This document shows, piece after piece, positions 16,641 through 25,664 of a stretch of DNA of 64,000 bases (position 1 is the first letter of the stretch; each line of letters starts with the position of its first letter). Below the pieces are notes generated by a model that was not told the DNA's origin, searched no databases, and saw only the letters and a list, made by a program, of their open reading frames with translations. Source of the DNA: an uncultured Chitinophaga sp. (lineage in GTDB: Bacteria; Bacteroidota; Bacteroidia; Chitinophagales; Chitinophagaceae); the NCBI RefSeq assembly GCF_937898475.1, contig NZ_CALEJS010000016.1, positions 62,001 through 126,000 of the forward strand. The letters are read 5' to 3'. The position numbers were made by a program, and so were the translations under genes.

Positions 16641-16845
16641 AGCTAATATCGTTGATTGGGAAGTGATCAGGAAAATTAAATGACTGGCGATACGCAAGAG
16701 GGGTCATTTGCATTTTGCTTTAAAACAATTTACTGAAGGACTGGGGCTGCCCAAAGCCTAACTGGGGAGAACACAATCTGTCTGGGTTGCAGGAATGCCA
16801 GTCCGCCATCTTCAAAATCGTAGTAAATGTTGTAGTTCAATCTGC
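16639..16845 (-). pseudogene. Collapsed araC-type gene
   Basis: Two pieces of an AraC regulator are fused with the centre deleted. The upstream piece reads NYNIYYDFEDGGLAFLQPRQ then IVFSP, the cupin part of the sensor domain. The downstream piece, in another frame, reads LGFGQPQSFSKLF, a TAA stop, then SKMQMTPLAYRQSFNFPDHF, the last HTH and tail. The join is near 16762. Roughly 200 residues of a normal gene are missing, so it cannot encode a working regulator. Confidence 0.75.
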
Positions 16846-16853
16846 AGGGATGG

Positions 16854-18872
16854 CTATTCCTGTTTCCCCTCTACCAGGAAATACCTGATGGCGCCCAATA
16901 ATACATCTGATGTGTTGGAGTTGGTAAAAAGAACATACCCCATATTCAGATCTTTATACACCTCAAACTTGCATTTAAAATCACCATTATTTCCGCCGTG
17001 ACTAAAGGTTTTACCGAAGGGCGTTTCACGTATTTCGAAGCTCATGCCCATGTAGGTAGGTACCTTGGGCTTTTCTTCTCCCGGGTCAAAATGGTAGTCG
17101 GAATGCTTGGCGAACATGCTGTCATAAGTAGCGGGTTGCAGGCCTTTCTGATCAAGCAGGTATTGCATGAAGCGGGTAAAGATCTTTGCTTCGGTATGCA
17201 TGGAATAAGCCATGCCCGGCGTTTCGGGCAGCTCGTCATAATTGGGCAGGCTATTGTAGTGGCCGGCAGCAACCATGCGGCGCAGTGAATCATTGCGCGA
17301 AAAGAAGGTGTGATAGAGCCCTGTGGGTGCAATCACTTCTTCCTGTAATACCTGTTCTACTTTCTTGCCGGTGATCTTCTCCACTACCAGTTTCAGGTAC
17401 TCAAAGCCTTCGCCGGAGTAGCCGAAGTCTGTGCCTGGTGTAAACTTCAGGTCCAGCTTACCATCCGCGTTCATAGAACGCCAGTTGGGGAAACCGGTGC
17501 GATGGGTGAGTACATGCTTTGCCGTGATCAGCTTATAACGTTCGTCATAGGCAATATCGGGGTAAGGCAGGTAAAGGTACAGGGGTTTATCAAGATCAAT
17601 GACCCCGCGTTCTGCCAGGCGCTGTACGGCAAAAGCGAATACCGGTTTGGTAACAGAAGCTGCTTCAAACAAGGTATTGCTATCTACCGGCTCCCTGGTA
17701 AAAGTATTGCGAACGCCATAGGTTTGATGGTATACCGGTTTCCCGTCTTTTATCAGGGCAAAGGATACACCGGGTATCTCGTAGTATTGCTGGTAGGTTT
17801 TAATAAAATGATCGATCTGCCGCGCCACCGTCTCATTAAAATCACCCAGCGCTACGCCTTTGTCGGGGATCAGGTTGGGCACGGGGGTAGCCGGCAGCAC
17901 AATGGGTGAGGCGCTTGCTTTTCCATTGGCGGGAACATTCACGAGCAGCGGCTGACCGGGCATAGTGGCGTATACGGTATCATGCCGGTGAAAGTAAGGT
18001 TCGGGAAAATCAACGGCATATTGCCCGGCGGGGACAGCTGCGGTGTAATTACCTGTACTGTCCACAGCGGTAGTCAGCCAGCGCTGCGCATCATCCATAT
18101 TCAGCAGGCGCACGCGTTTGGGGAGCGGTACATTAGCGGGATGATCCCATGCAATGCTGCCGGATAGTGTTGACAATTTTGCTTTAGCGGGCATCAGGAT
18201 CACATCTGAAAGGCTGCGCGGGTTTACATACTTCATATCCCCGGCGCCCCAGGAATTATAGGAAAAGCTTTTGTCGCCATCCAGGTCAAATGCCTGGAAA
18301 TCGATACCGATGGATTTGCCTACTTTGAACTGATCACCCAGCATAATGCGCCACTCGTAATAACGGGTATTGCCTTTCTTTACGAAGGCCACTTCAATGA
18401 TATTCCATTTGGCATCTTTCGCAAAAGGATCGTAGTAGGCGTTATTGGTGTTGCGCAGCTTTTTGCTGTACATGAAGGAGGCCACACCTGATCCAGCGGG
18501 CAGGTGACGGGCATCCAGGTATATCTCAAGCCCGTCCTGTGAGTTCCAGCGAACATTGGCCGATGTGTCTTCTATAAAATCATCGTCTGTCAGCTGCAGG
18601 GCAACATATAAAGAACGGTCTTCCATACGGTAACCGATGCGGAAGGAGCCGCTGAAATCAGCCTCATTGAGTGGTTTGGTATCTGAAGCGGTTACGCCGA
18701 GCTTATACTGCACCATATCTTTAGGCCATTCGGAGAAATTGCCGTCAATTGTAATCTTGCCAAGCGGATAGGCATAACCTACTGTACCATTATGTGCCAG
18801 GAGTTGCTGGCAGCATATAAGGTAGCAGGAAAGCAGGGCGACAAATTTGGCGGTTAAACGGGATGTATGCAT
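16854..18872 (-). CDS. Secreted CBM9-like domain fused to class C serine hydrolase
   Basis: A 672-residue exported protein read from MHTSRL (signal peptide ending LLAHN). Residues about 35-225 resemble the family 9 carbohydrate-binding fold (ITIDGNFSEWP, NSQDGLEIYLDARH). A small beta-sandwich follows (about 235-330). Residues about 345-672 form a class C beta-lactamase-like hydrolase with SVTK (S406, K409), YSG in place of the usual YxN, and HGG near the end. Such enzymes act as esterases or D-amino peptidases in the periplasm or outside the cell. The sugar-binding module suggests it targets glycan esters or a cell-wall polymer. Substrate unknown. Confidence 0.85.
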   Translation of the reverse strand: MHTSRLTAKFVALLSCYLICCQQLLAHNGTVGYAYPLGKITIDGNFSEWPKDMVQYKLGVTASDTKPLNEADFSGSFRIGYRMEDRSLYVALQLTDDDFIEDTSANVRWNSQDGLEIYLDARHLPAGSGVASFMYSKKLRNTNNAYYDPFAKDAKWNIIEVAFVKKGNTRYYEWRIMLGDQFKVGKSIGIDFQAFDLDGDKSFSYNSWGAGDMKYVNPRSLSDVILMPAKAKLSTLSGSIAWDHPANVPLPKRVRLLNMDDAQRWLTTAVDSTGNYTAAVPAGQYAVDFPEPYFHRHDTVYATMPGQPLLVNVPANGKASASPIVLPATPVPNLIPDKGVALGDFNETVARQIDHFIKTYQQYYEIPGVSFALIKDGKPVYHQTYGVRNTFTREPVDSNTLFEAASVTKPVFAFAVQRLAERGVIDLDKPLYLYLPYPDIAYDERYKLITAKHVLTHRTGFPNWRSMNADGKLDLKFTPGTDFGYSGEGFEYLKLVVEKITGKKVEQVLQEEVIAPTGLYHTFFSRNDSLRRMVAAGHYNSLPNYDELPETPGMAYSMHTEAKIFTRFMQYLLDQKGLQPATYDSMFAKHSDYHFDPGEEKPKVPTYMGMSFEIRETPFGKTFSHGGNNGDFKCKFEVYKDLNMGYVLFTNSNTSDVLLGAIRYFLVEGKQE

Positions 18873-18928
18873 AGCTTTAGGATTAATCAGCACGTGTTAG
18901 TCTGGTAAAACTACTGCATTAATACGGT

Positions 18929-18963
18929 TTTTTGATAGCCAGGCCTGGCTTAATTATCAAAAA
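18929..18963 (-). terminator. Nested hairpin between ridA-like gene and hydrolase
   Basis: TTTTTGATA and TATCAAAAA form an outer stem around the palindrome AGCCAGGCCTGGCT. Runs of T flank it on both strands. It would end transcription of the upstream RidA-like gene before the hydrolase. Confidence 0.55.
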
Positions 18964-18979
18964 GCTATCCAGTAAGCCA

Positions 18980-19381
18980 TTACTTTACCAGGGTAGCTTC
19001 CAGTTCTACCTTCAATGTTTCAAAAAGTACCGGCACTTCATAACAGGTGGTTGCCTGCTTAATGCCATGTTTAGCGATCCAGTCCTGGAAGATGTTAAAG
19101 CTGGCAAAAAATTCTTCCGAAGAAGTGGTAAGGATATTCAGGCGCACAATATTCCCGGGTTCATAGCCTGCTTCGGCAATCACTTTTTCAAGGTTCTGTA
19201 TGGCCAGCAGTAATTGTGTTTTCATGTCATCTGTACTGGAACGGCCATCTGCATGCACTGCTGCCTGTCCGGCAACATAAAGTGTAGCTGCTGCTCCTTT
19301 TACTTCTACCGCCTGTACATAGCTGCGTTCGTTCTGCCATTGCCAGGGATTAATGATCCGTTTTTCCATGTTACTTTGCAT
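18980..19381 (-). CDS. RidA family protein
   Basis: A 133-residue single-domain protein of YjgF/RidA fold. It has the AGQAAVHADG strand, the QLLLAIQNLEKVIAEAGYEP helix and a C-terminal VPVLFETLKVELEATLV. RidA proteins hydrolyse reactive enamine/imine intermediates in the cytoplasm, but the conserved Arg of true RidA (in CxxR before the last strand) is not evident here. It therefore belongs to a wider subfamily of uncertain activity. It is followed upstream by a Crp/Fnr gene on the same strand. Confidence 0.85.
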   Translation of the reverse strand: MQSNMEKRIINPWQWQNERSYVQAVEVKGAAATLYVAGQAAVHADGRSSTDDMKTQLLLAIQNLEKVIAEAGYEPGNIVRLNILTTSSEEFFASFNIFQDWIAKHGIKQATTCYEVPVLFETLKVELEATLVK

Positions 19382-19477
19382 TTTGTGTTATTGATTTAAA
19401 ACTACACTGCAAAGTTGCGAAGACGCTCATCATCCCAACAGGACCTGCCTCACAAATTCAGCGTGATAAATGTCACA

Positions 19478-20041
19478 CTATACCGGCAATCGGCTCAGGG
19501 TTTCGCGGGAAATACCCAGGTAAGACGCCAGCAATGTTTTATTGATGCGTTGCACCAGTGATGGATACTGCCGCAGGAACTGCTCATAGCGTTCTTTGGC
19601 GCTGGTGCTCAGCAAAGAGATAATGCGTTGTTGCGATGCGATATAACTAAGGTTCGATTTCTGCAGGAAGAAGTGTTCCATTTTCGGAAATGCCGCCATT
19701 AATTTGTTGTGGTCTTCCAGCGTAATGGCAAGTACTTCGGCATCCTCCATACAGTCCAGTGACATGGTAGCTTTCGTTTTATTGAACCAGGCCTGGTAAT
19801 CGCTCACCCACCAGTCTTCTGTAGCGAAATGCAGGATATGCTCTTTGCCGTTGGCATCGATATGCGCCAGCTTTAAGAGGCCGGATACCACAAAATAGGA
19901 GTAATGCACCGGGTCGCCTTCCTGGATAAGGAACTGGTGCTTTCTTACCTTCCTGGAGGTAAAGTGAGCGCTGATGGTGGAGAACGCTTCATCTGTGAGT
20001 GGTACTATTTGTTGTATATGGTCTCTTAGTTTATTGTGCAT
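19478..20041 (-). CDS. Crp/Fnr family transcriptional regulator
   Basis: A 187-residue protein. Residues about 15-115 form a cyclic-nucleotide-binding-type barrel (FLIQEGDPVHYSYFVVSGLL), and the C-terminal part has a short HTH (LASYLGISRETLSRL). The usual family length is about 190-230, so the wing is minimal. There are no Fe-S cysteines of Fnr type. A TATCTTCG box (20100-20093) upstream could be its promoter. The divergent DoxX and hydrolase genes may be its targets, as is common for this subfamily in Bacteroidota. Confidence 0.88.
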   Translation of the reverse strand: MHNKLRDHIQQIVPLTDEAFSTISAHFTSRKVRKHQFLIQEGDPVHYSYFVVSGLLKLAHIDANGKEHILHFATEDWWVSDYQAWFNKTKATMSLDCMEDAEVLAITLEDHNKLMAAFPKMEHFFLQKSNLSYIASQQRIISLLSTSAKERYEQFLRQYPSLVQRINKTLLASYLGISRETLSRLPV

Positions 20042-20251
20042 TGATTACTGTTTACTTATTCATTCGCGGCAGGTTACACCTTGGTCTTCTTGCGAAGATA
20101 CCATTTGGCTGGGGTGAACCCAAGTCTGTCCGGAGCTACCTCTGCAATTGTATGCCATTTCTCCTGCACAAATAACATCCGGAATTGCCTGTTCTACGGT
20201 GCAATTTGGCTGTTTCACCCATTACAGCTCGGTAACCGGGGCAGCCTGAAA

Positions 20252-20259
20252 TAGCTTTG
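20252..20259 (+). promoter_or_regulatory. -7 promoter box of doxX gene
   Basis: TAGCTTTG matches TAnnTTTG, 33 bp before the DoxX start. The rest of the 250 bp between this gene and the divergent Crp/Fnr gene shows no other feature. Confidence 0.55.
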
Positions 20260-20291
20260 TACCATCAAACCACTTAAAAACCTAACTAAAT

Positions 20292-20705
20292 ATGAACTTA
20301 AACACAACAAAAGTAATTTACCGCACAGGCGTTGTATTGACCGCTTTATGGTTTGGCGCAAGCGGATTTTTCGAACTTACAAGGAATCCAATTGTATGGG
20401 ACATCACAGTAAAGCTGGGTTACCCGGCACACTTTATCTACATTCTTGGTGTTGCCAAACTTTCAGGTATCGCGGTGCTGTTAATGCCCAACAGGCTGCC
20501 CCGGTTAAAGGAATGGGTGTTTGCAGGAATATACTTTGACATCATCTTTGCATTCTTCTCCAAACTGGCTGTACTGGATTTTATGGCTACCATTGATGCG
20601 ATCATCGCCTTCACAATGGTTACCATTACTTACAGCATGTTCAGGAGATTGTATCCTGCCATTTATGCTCATCACAGTACACCATTCAATCCAATCAATG
20701 TTTAA
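20292..20705 (+). CDS. DoxX family membrane protein
   Basis: A 137-residue protein with four membrane segments, at about 12-30, 45-65, 75-95 and 100-120. The pattern VVLTALWFGASGFFEL and YPAHFIYILGVAKLSGI is typical of the DoxX-like group. Its exact role is not known; relatives are linked to redox or thiol stress. It is followed 17 bp later by an exported alpha/beta hydrolase, so the two likely form an operon facing a Crp/Fnr regulator. Confidence 0.85.
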   Translation: MNLNTTKVIYRTGVVLTALWFGASGFFELTRNPIVWDITVKLGYPAHFIYILGVAKLSGIAVLLMPNRLPRLKEWVFAGIYFDIIFAFFSKLAVLDFMATIDAIIAFTMVTITYSMFRRLYPAIYAHHSTPFNPINV

Positions 20706-20722
20706 AAAAAATCAAAACGTAT

Positions 20723-21766
20723 ATGATCATGAAAAATTATAAACATACCGCCAGGCGCCGCTTTCTAAGCATAATTGCCCTCACACTAGCAGCAGGCTTT
20801 TTTACTATTTCCCAACCCTTAAAAGCTGATAACATGAAAGATACGGAGATTGTAAACCATGATACATTAGGCCCCATCAAACAGATCAAAGCAGGCGTGC
20901 TGGATGTTGGCTATGCGGAAGCGGGCCCGGCAACCGGAACGCCGGTGATCCTGCTGCACGGCTGGCCTTACGACATCTATAGCTATGCTGAAGTATCCGA
21001 GCTGCTGGCGGCTAAAGGTTACCGCGTATTGATACCTTACCTGCGCGGTTATGGCAGCACCCGGTTTCTTTCTGCAGCAACGCCCAGGAACGGGCAGCAG
21101 TCTGCATTAGCCGAAGATGTGATCGCTTTTATGGATGCGCTGAAAATCAGGCAGGCCGTGATCGGCGGGTTTGACTGGGGCGCACGTACGGCAGACATCG
21201 TGGCTGCCCTCTGGCCAGAACGTGTGAAGGCACTGGTATCCGTGAGCGGTTACCTCATTGGCAGCCAGCAGGCCAATAAAGCGCCGCTGCCCCCCAAAGC
21301 GGAACTGTCATGGTGGTACCAGTTCTATTTTGCTACAGAGCGCGGCCGCGAGGGCTATGACGCCAACAGGAAGGAATTCAGCAGGCTGATCTGGCAAACG
21401 GCTTCGCCTACCTGGCAGTTTGACAATGCTACCTTTGAGCGTTCAGCAGCTGCTTTTGACAACCCGGATCATGTGGCCATTGTGATCGATAACTACCGCT
21501 GGCGGCTGGGCCTAAGCCGGGGAGAAGCAAAATATGATGCACTGGAAAAGCAACTGGCCGCAGCGCCCGCTATTACAGTGCCCACCGTTACCCTGGAAGG
21601 AGACGCCAATGGCGCCCCTCATCCGGATCCATCTAAATACGCAGCAAAATTTACGGGTAAATATGTGCACCATACCATTAGCGGGGGCATTGGCCATAAC
21701 CTTCCACAGGAGGCGCCCCAGGCTTTTGCAGCCGCTGTTATAGAGGCCGATGGTCTTGCTAAATAG
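20723..21766 (+). CDS. Exported alpha/beta hydrolase
   Basis: A 347-residue protein beginning with a twin-arginine-like or ordinary signal segment (RRRFLSIIALTLAAGFF). The hydrolase core has the oxyanion HGWPYD loop, the nucleophile elbow GGFDWGAR, in which Asp takes the nucleophile place as in epoxide hydrolases and haloalkane dehalogenases, and the C-terminal His in GIGHNLPQEAP. The Asp nucleophile argues against a simple esterase. It follows a DoxX gene closely and converges on an AraC gene. Confidence 0.87.
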   Translation: MIMKNYKHTARRRFLSIIALTLAAGFFTISQPLKADNMKDTEIVNHDTLGPIKQIKAGVLDVGYAEAGPATGTPVILLHGWPYDIYSYAEVSELLAAKGYRVLIPYLRGYGSTRFLSAATPRNGQQSALAEDVIAFMDALKIRQAVIGGFDWGARTADIVAALWPERVKALVSVSGYLIGSQQANKAPLPPKAELSWWYQFYFATERGREGYDANRKEFSRLIWQTASPTWQFDNATFERSAAAFDNPDHVAIVIDNYRWRLGLSRGEAKYDALEKQLAAAPAITVPTVTLEGDANGAPHPDPSKYAAKFTGKYVHHTISGGIGHNLPQEAPQAFAAAVIEADGLAK

Positions 21767-21773
21767 GGTAATG

Positions 21774-22577
21774 TTACTGCAAGCCGGTTGGCGAATATCC
21801 AAAGTGCTTTTTGAAGGCAAAGGAAAAATGAGACAGGTCTTCAAATCCTACTTCGAGGTATACATCAACCGGTTTTCTTTTTTTCTCTCCTATTTCGTAA
21901 TGCGCCAGCTCCAGTCTTTTCTGCGTAAGCCATTTCTGCGGCGAGGTATTGAAATGCTTTTTAAAGTCCCTGTTGAACGTAGAAAGACTACGGCCCGTGA
22001 GATAACCAAACTTTGCCAGGGGCATGTTGAACATGAAGTTCTTTTCCATAAAGGTGACCAGGTCTATTTTTCCCGGCTCTTCGAAGTTGGTCAGCACAGC
22101 ATCAATTTCCGGGTCTATCGTCCGCAGTATATTCACTGCTTCGCTGATCTTGATGGCCGCGATGTTTTCCGGGAAGGGATCCTGCATTTCAAAGTAAGGG
22201 ATCAGCGAAGCCAGGCAGCTCTTCAGCAGCGGATGGTTGTTAAAGCAGCGGATCTTTCCCGATACAGCTGCCTTAGGTTTTATATGAAGGTTGGCATAGC
22301 ACTCCCTGAGGCGTTCGGGCGACAGGTGCATGACCACTGTTTTATGCGGAAGGCCGTCTTTAGGGTAGTTAATAACGGTGGCCAGCTGGTTTCTCGGGAT
22401 CAGGAAAATGTCTCCCGGTCCGAAGAGGAAAGCCGCTTCTCCCTGTATGATCTTTGTTTCGCCGGAGATGAACCATACCAACATGTGTTGGTCAAACAGC
22501 ACTTCTGTTTTGAAGGGCTTATCGTCATAGCAGGATAACTTGATGTCCGGCGTGATGTATTTGGCTTTGAATTCCAT
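21774..22577 (-). CDS. AraC family transcriptional regulator
   Basis: A 267-residue protein when started at MEFKAKYITPDIK; the frame extends further upstream but then overlaps the neighbouring SDR. The N-terminal half is cupin-like (FGPGDIFLIPRNQLATVI). The C-terminal HTHs are LAKFGYLTGRSLSTFNRDFK and the region ending EVGFEDLSHFSFAFKKHFGY. It lies 34 bp downstream of an SDR gene on the same strand and so is probably cotranscribed with it. Confidence 0.9.
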   Translation of the reverse strand: MEFKAKYITPDIKLSCYDDKPFKTEVLFDQHMLVWFISGETKIIQGEAAFLFGPGDIFLIPRNQLATVINYPKDGLPHKTVVMHLSPERLRECYANLHIKPKAAVSGKIRCFNNHPLLKSCLASLIPYFEMQDPFPENIAAIKISEAVNILRTIDPEIDAVLTNFEEPGKIDLVTFMEKNFMFNMPLAKFGYLTGRSLSTFNRDFKKHFNTSPQKWLTQKRLELAHYEIGEKKRKPVDVYLEVGFEDLSHFSFAFKKHFGYSPTGLQ

Positions 22578-22611
22578 ATTACGGCAGCATGCTACAAAGG
22601 TAACTGATTCA

Positions 22612-23637
22612 TTAATCTGCATTGAATACGATACCGGTCATTTCTTCGCTTAAGCGCCAGAGCCGTTTTGCATTGGCTTCATCCAGGGAATAGGGCTGTA
22701 CACCCCGCATAGTGGATGGATCTTCGGGTTTGTGCTCAATGTGGCCCAGATCCAGTTCGGCAATGTCAGCATCTTCGCAATATACGCCGCCTATGCCATC
22801 CAGCCGGTGACTGGTAGCGCACCATACCGTAGTAGCGGCGCCCTGGGAAATGGTTTTCAGCTTTTCCACCACTTCTGCCCGGAGATTACCATCGGCATCC
22901 AGCAGGCCCATTTGCTGAAAGAGTTCACGGGAAGCTTCCCTTCCCAGTTCTGTGCCGTTAACGGAGCCGGGACTCAGTGAAAATGCACGGACATTTGATG
23001 CGCTGGCGCGGCTGTCCAGCTCAAGGGCAAACAGGTTATTGGCTGTTTTTGACTGGCCATACCCCTGCAGAGATTCATAGTTCCGCTGCTCAAAATTGGG
23101 ATCATCGAAATTGAATGGCGACAGCTGGTGGCCAAAAGAAGATACGCTTACTACCCTTGCACCATTTGCTTGTTTAAGCGTGGGCCATAATCTGGCGGTG
23201 AGCTGGAAATGCCCCAGGTGGTTGGTAGCCAGCTGTGATTCATAGCCGCGCTGATCCCTGCGCAGGGGCACCCACATGATACCGGCGTTGTTGATAAGCA
23301 AATGAAGCGGCCTGCCGGATGCCAGGAAGGTTGCTGCAAAGGCATCAATGGAGGCGGGGTCCATCAGGTCCATGGGATAGACTTCAACGTTAGCGATGCC
23401 TTTTACATTATTTTTTGCTTTCTCAATATCACGGGCAGGAACGATCACGGTAGCGCCGGCGGCAGCAAATGTGCTGGTGGTTTCGAGTCCGATACCTGCA
23501 TAGCCGCCGGTAACGATGGCTGTTTTACCGGAAAGATCAATTCCTTTAATAACATCACTGGTAGTTGACGTTGCATGGAAGCCGGATGGCAGTGGTTTTT
23601 GCAGGGCGCCCTGGTAGTTGTTGTGTTTCATTTCCAA
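22612..23637 (-). CDS. SDR family oxidoreductase
   Basis: A 341-residue short-chain dehydrogenase of the longer, retinol-dehydrogenase-like type. The cofactor loop is TGGYAGIG (43-50), the central motif is NNAGIM, and the catalytic pair lies in YGQSK. A second ATG two codons in (MKHNNYQG) is a possible start. The extra C-terminal 70 residues are common in this subgroup. A -7 box lies about 20 bp upstream. It precedes an AraC gene in the same direction. Confidence 0.9.
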   Translation of the reverse strand: MEMKHNNYQGALQKPLPSGFHATSTTSDVIKGIDLSGKTAIVTGGYAGIGLETTSTFAAAGATVIVPARDIEKAKNNVKGIANVEVYPMDLMDPASIDAFAATFLASGRPLHLLINNAGIMWVPLRRDQRGYESQLATNHLGHFQLTARLWPTLKQANGARVVSVSSFGHQLSPFNFDDPNFEQRNYESLQGYGQSKTANNLFALELDSRASASNVRAFSLSPGSVNGTELGREASRELFQQMGLLDADGNLRAEVVEKLKTISQGAATTVWCATSHRLDGIGGVYCEDADIAELDLGHIEHKPEDPSTMRGVQPYSLDEANAKRLWRLSEEMTGIVFNAD

Positions 23638-23653
23638 ATTTGTTTTGCTGCAA

Positions 23654-23661
23654 CAAAATTA
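23654..23661 (-). promoter_or_regulatory. -7 promoter box of SDR gene
   Basis: Read leftward, TAATTTTG matches TAnnTTTG, 17 bp before the SDR start, giving a short leader. Confidence 0.5.
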
Positions 23662-23779
23662 CTTCGCCGGCTGATGGGCGGCTTTGTTTAGCGTGTCATT
23701 GTTACTTTGTTTAAAATGTCAGCTACAGGATGTATTTTTATAGCCTGTAAATAAGTTCTCACTCAAAAAAGCATACGGT

Positions 23780-24625
23780 ATGAAAGCATTCCTCGGTATG
23801 GGGCTCTTAGGCTCGAACTTTGTAAAAGCAATGATCAGGAAAGGCAACCAGGTACAGGTATGGAACCGGACCCCTGCAAAGGCAAGCGCCCTGGAAGCAG
23901 CAGGTGCTAAAGCATATCCCACACCGGAGGAGGCTGTACGCAATGCTGATATTGTCCATCTCGCCTTAAAAGACGATCATACCGTAGATGAAGTACTGGC
24001 GATGGCGGCTGCGGGGTTGAAGCGCGGCGCTATCATTGTAGATCATACCACCACATCAGCGGCGGGCGCTGTAAAAAGGACACAGGAATGGAAAGCCCGC
24101 GGGTTTACCTATCAGCATGCACCTGTATTTATGGGGCCGCAGAATGCATTGGAAAGCACGGGTTTTATGCTGGTATCCGGTGACCAGGCGGTTATCCGTC
24201 AACTGGAACCCGAACTGGCGGCCATGACGGGGAAAGTGATCAATTTCGGCGAGGAAACCGGCAAAGCTGCGGGCATGAAACTGATCGGCAACCTCTTCCT
24301 GGTAGGTATGACCGCAGGCCTGGCGGATGCGCTTTCCCTGGCGAAGGCGCTGAACATCCCGGTAGATGATCTGACAACGTTGTTCGGTTCCTGGAACCCG
24401 GGCGCAGTATTACTGGGCAGGTTGCAGAGAATGAGCAGCGGGAATTATGATCAGCCATCCTGGGAGCTGGCAATGGCGCGGAAGGATACACAGCTGTTCA
24501 TGGATGCAGCCGCCGCAGGGGGCAGTGATTTAGCAGTGATTCCGGCGATTGCAGCGGAAATGGATAAGTGGATTGCAAATGGGCATGGGAATAAGGACTG
24601 GACAGTGATTGGGAGTGGGAAGTAA
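23780..24625 (+). CDS. NAD(P)-dependent beta-hydroxyacid dehydrogenase-type oxidoreductase
   Basis: A 281-residue protein of the 6-phosphogluconate/3-hydroxyisobutyrate dehydrogenase superfamily. The N-terminal GMGLLG loop binds the cofactor, and NRTP following the second strand suggests NADP. The catalytic Lys region is GKAAGMKLIGNL. The all-helical C-terminal half is complete. It stands alone, divergent from the SDR gene, and converges on a propeller-protein gene with 12 bp between stops. Substrate unknown; imine reductases also belong to this superfamily. Confidence 0.87.
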   Translation: MKAFLGMGLLGSNFVKAMIRKGNQVQVWNRTPAKASALEAAGAKAYPTPEEAVRNADIVHLALKDDHTVDEVLAMAAAGLKRGAIIVDHTTTSAAGAVKRTQEWKARGFTYQHAPVFMGPQNALESTGFMLVSGDQAVIRQLEPELAAMTGKVINFGEETGKAAGMKLIGNLFLVGMTAGLADALSLAKALNIPVDDLTTLFGSWNPGAVLLGRLQRMSSGNYDQPSWELAMARKDTQLFMDAAAAGGSDLAVIPAIAAEMDKWIANGHGNKDWTVIGSGK

Positions 24626-24637
24626 ACAACGAACCTA

Positions 24638-25531
24638 TTAGTGGCCGACCGCCTTCTTCAGCCACTCCATCTCTATCCATTTTACATCCCGTTCACTGCT
24701 AAAGAAGAAATACCTGCCATCCGGGGAAATGTACGGACAAAAATCCCGTGCCCTGGTACTAAACGGACTCCCCAGGTTTACTGCCTGCTGCCAGTTGCCC
24801 TCTCCTTCTTTCCTGGAATAATACAGATCTGCACCACCTAAGCCATCCTCCCGGTTGGAAGATGCAAAAATAATCAGCTCCTCATCCGCTGCAACACCGG
24901 GATCAAACTCAGACTTTGCGGTGTTAACAGCAGGCCCCAGGTTAACAGGTGTTGTATATTTATCATTCACCAGTTTACTTACATAAATATCTTCCTGGCC
25001 GTATCCGCCTTGCCGGGAAGAGGCAAAATAAAGGTTACCGTTCCTGGCAAAGGAGATGTAGAATTCGCTGCTATCTGTATTGAGGATCTTCATCGGCTCC
25101 GGGGCAGACCAGCTGCCGCCAGGCAAGGGCTTTACGAACCAGATGTTAAAGTCCCGAAGTGTATCTGCTGCCGTTAGCGGCCTGTCTGAGATAAAATAAA
25201 GTTTACCGTCCGGAGAAAAAGCAGGATCCGCCTCCGAGTATTTACTATCCAGGAAGGGCACAATCATTGGCAATGACCAGCTGCCGCCCTCATGATGGGT
25301 AACATAGATCTTGGTTTGTTGATTGATGGAGCGCGTAAAGTAATAAGATCCTCCATCCGGAGAAAAACAGGCATTAAAATCCATGGAGTCTGATGAAACG
25401 ATACCGGGCAGAAAACGAAGCGCTGCAGTATCGGGGAGTGGCTGCGGATATGGAATACCGGATCCGGGTTGTGCGCCGGCATGTAATACTGCCAGTACGC
25501 ACAGGAAACAGGTGATGGCTACAGATCTCAT
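24638..25531 (-). CDS. Exported PD40/TolB-like beta-propeller protein
   Basis: A 297-residue exported protein (signal ending LHAGAQ). It has at least five repeated blades with FSPDG-type turns: FSPDGGSYYFTRS, AFSPDGKLYFISDR, FARNGNLYFASSR, VAADEELIIFASS and ISPDGRYFFFSSE. This is the WD40-like PD40 pattern found in TolB and in OmpA-linked proteins, but here no OmpA domain follows. It probably acts in the periplasm as a scaffold. Function unknown. Confidence 0.85.
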   Translation of the reverse strand: MRSVAITCFLCVLAVLHAGAQPGSGIPYPQPLPDTAALRFLPGIVSSDSMDFNACFSPDGGSYYFTRSINQQTKIYVTHHEGGSWSLPMIVPFLDSKYSEADPAFSPDGKLYFISDRPLTAADTLRDFNIWFVKPLPGGSWSAPEPMKILNTDSSEFYISFARNGNLYFASSRQGGYGQEDIYVSKLVNDKYTTPVNLGPAVNTAKSEFDPGVAADEELIIFASSNREDGLGGADLYYSRKEGEGNWQQAVNLGSPFSTRARDFCPYISPDGRYFFFSSERDVKWIEMEWLKKAVGH

Positions 25532-25590
25532 GTAAAGAAATTTAATGAAACAATAAGCTTACACAGCGACCAGGTCCACGTTGTATGTTC

Positions 25591-25598
25591 CAAAGATA
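25591..25598 (-). promoter_or_regulatory. -7 promoter box of propeller-protein gene
   Basis: Read leftward, TATCTTTG matches TAnnTTTG, about 60 bp before the start codon. Confidence 0.55.
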
Positions 25599-25619
25599 AG
25601 GGAATGCCTACAATAAGCA

Positions 25620-25655
25620 GGCCGTCTCAAACAATTTGAGACGGCCCTTTCTGCT
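25620..25655 (-). terminator. Strong hairpin terminator after metalloprotease gene
   Basis: GGCCGTCTCAAA pairs perfectly with TTTGAGACGGCC around a three-base loop. It lies just beyond the stop of the leftward metalloprotease gene and upstream of the propeller gene's promoter. Confidence 0.75.
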
Positions 25656-25664
25656 GATCCGTTA

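Noticed and set aside
21750..22538. Rightward 262-codon frame opposite the AraC gene
   Set aside because: It is the antisense shadow of a clear AraC gene and has no start signal or motif.
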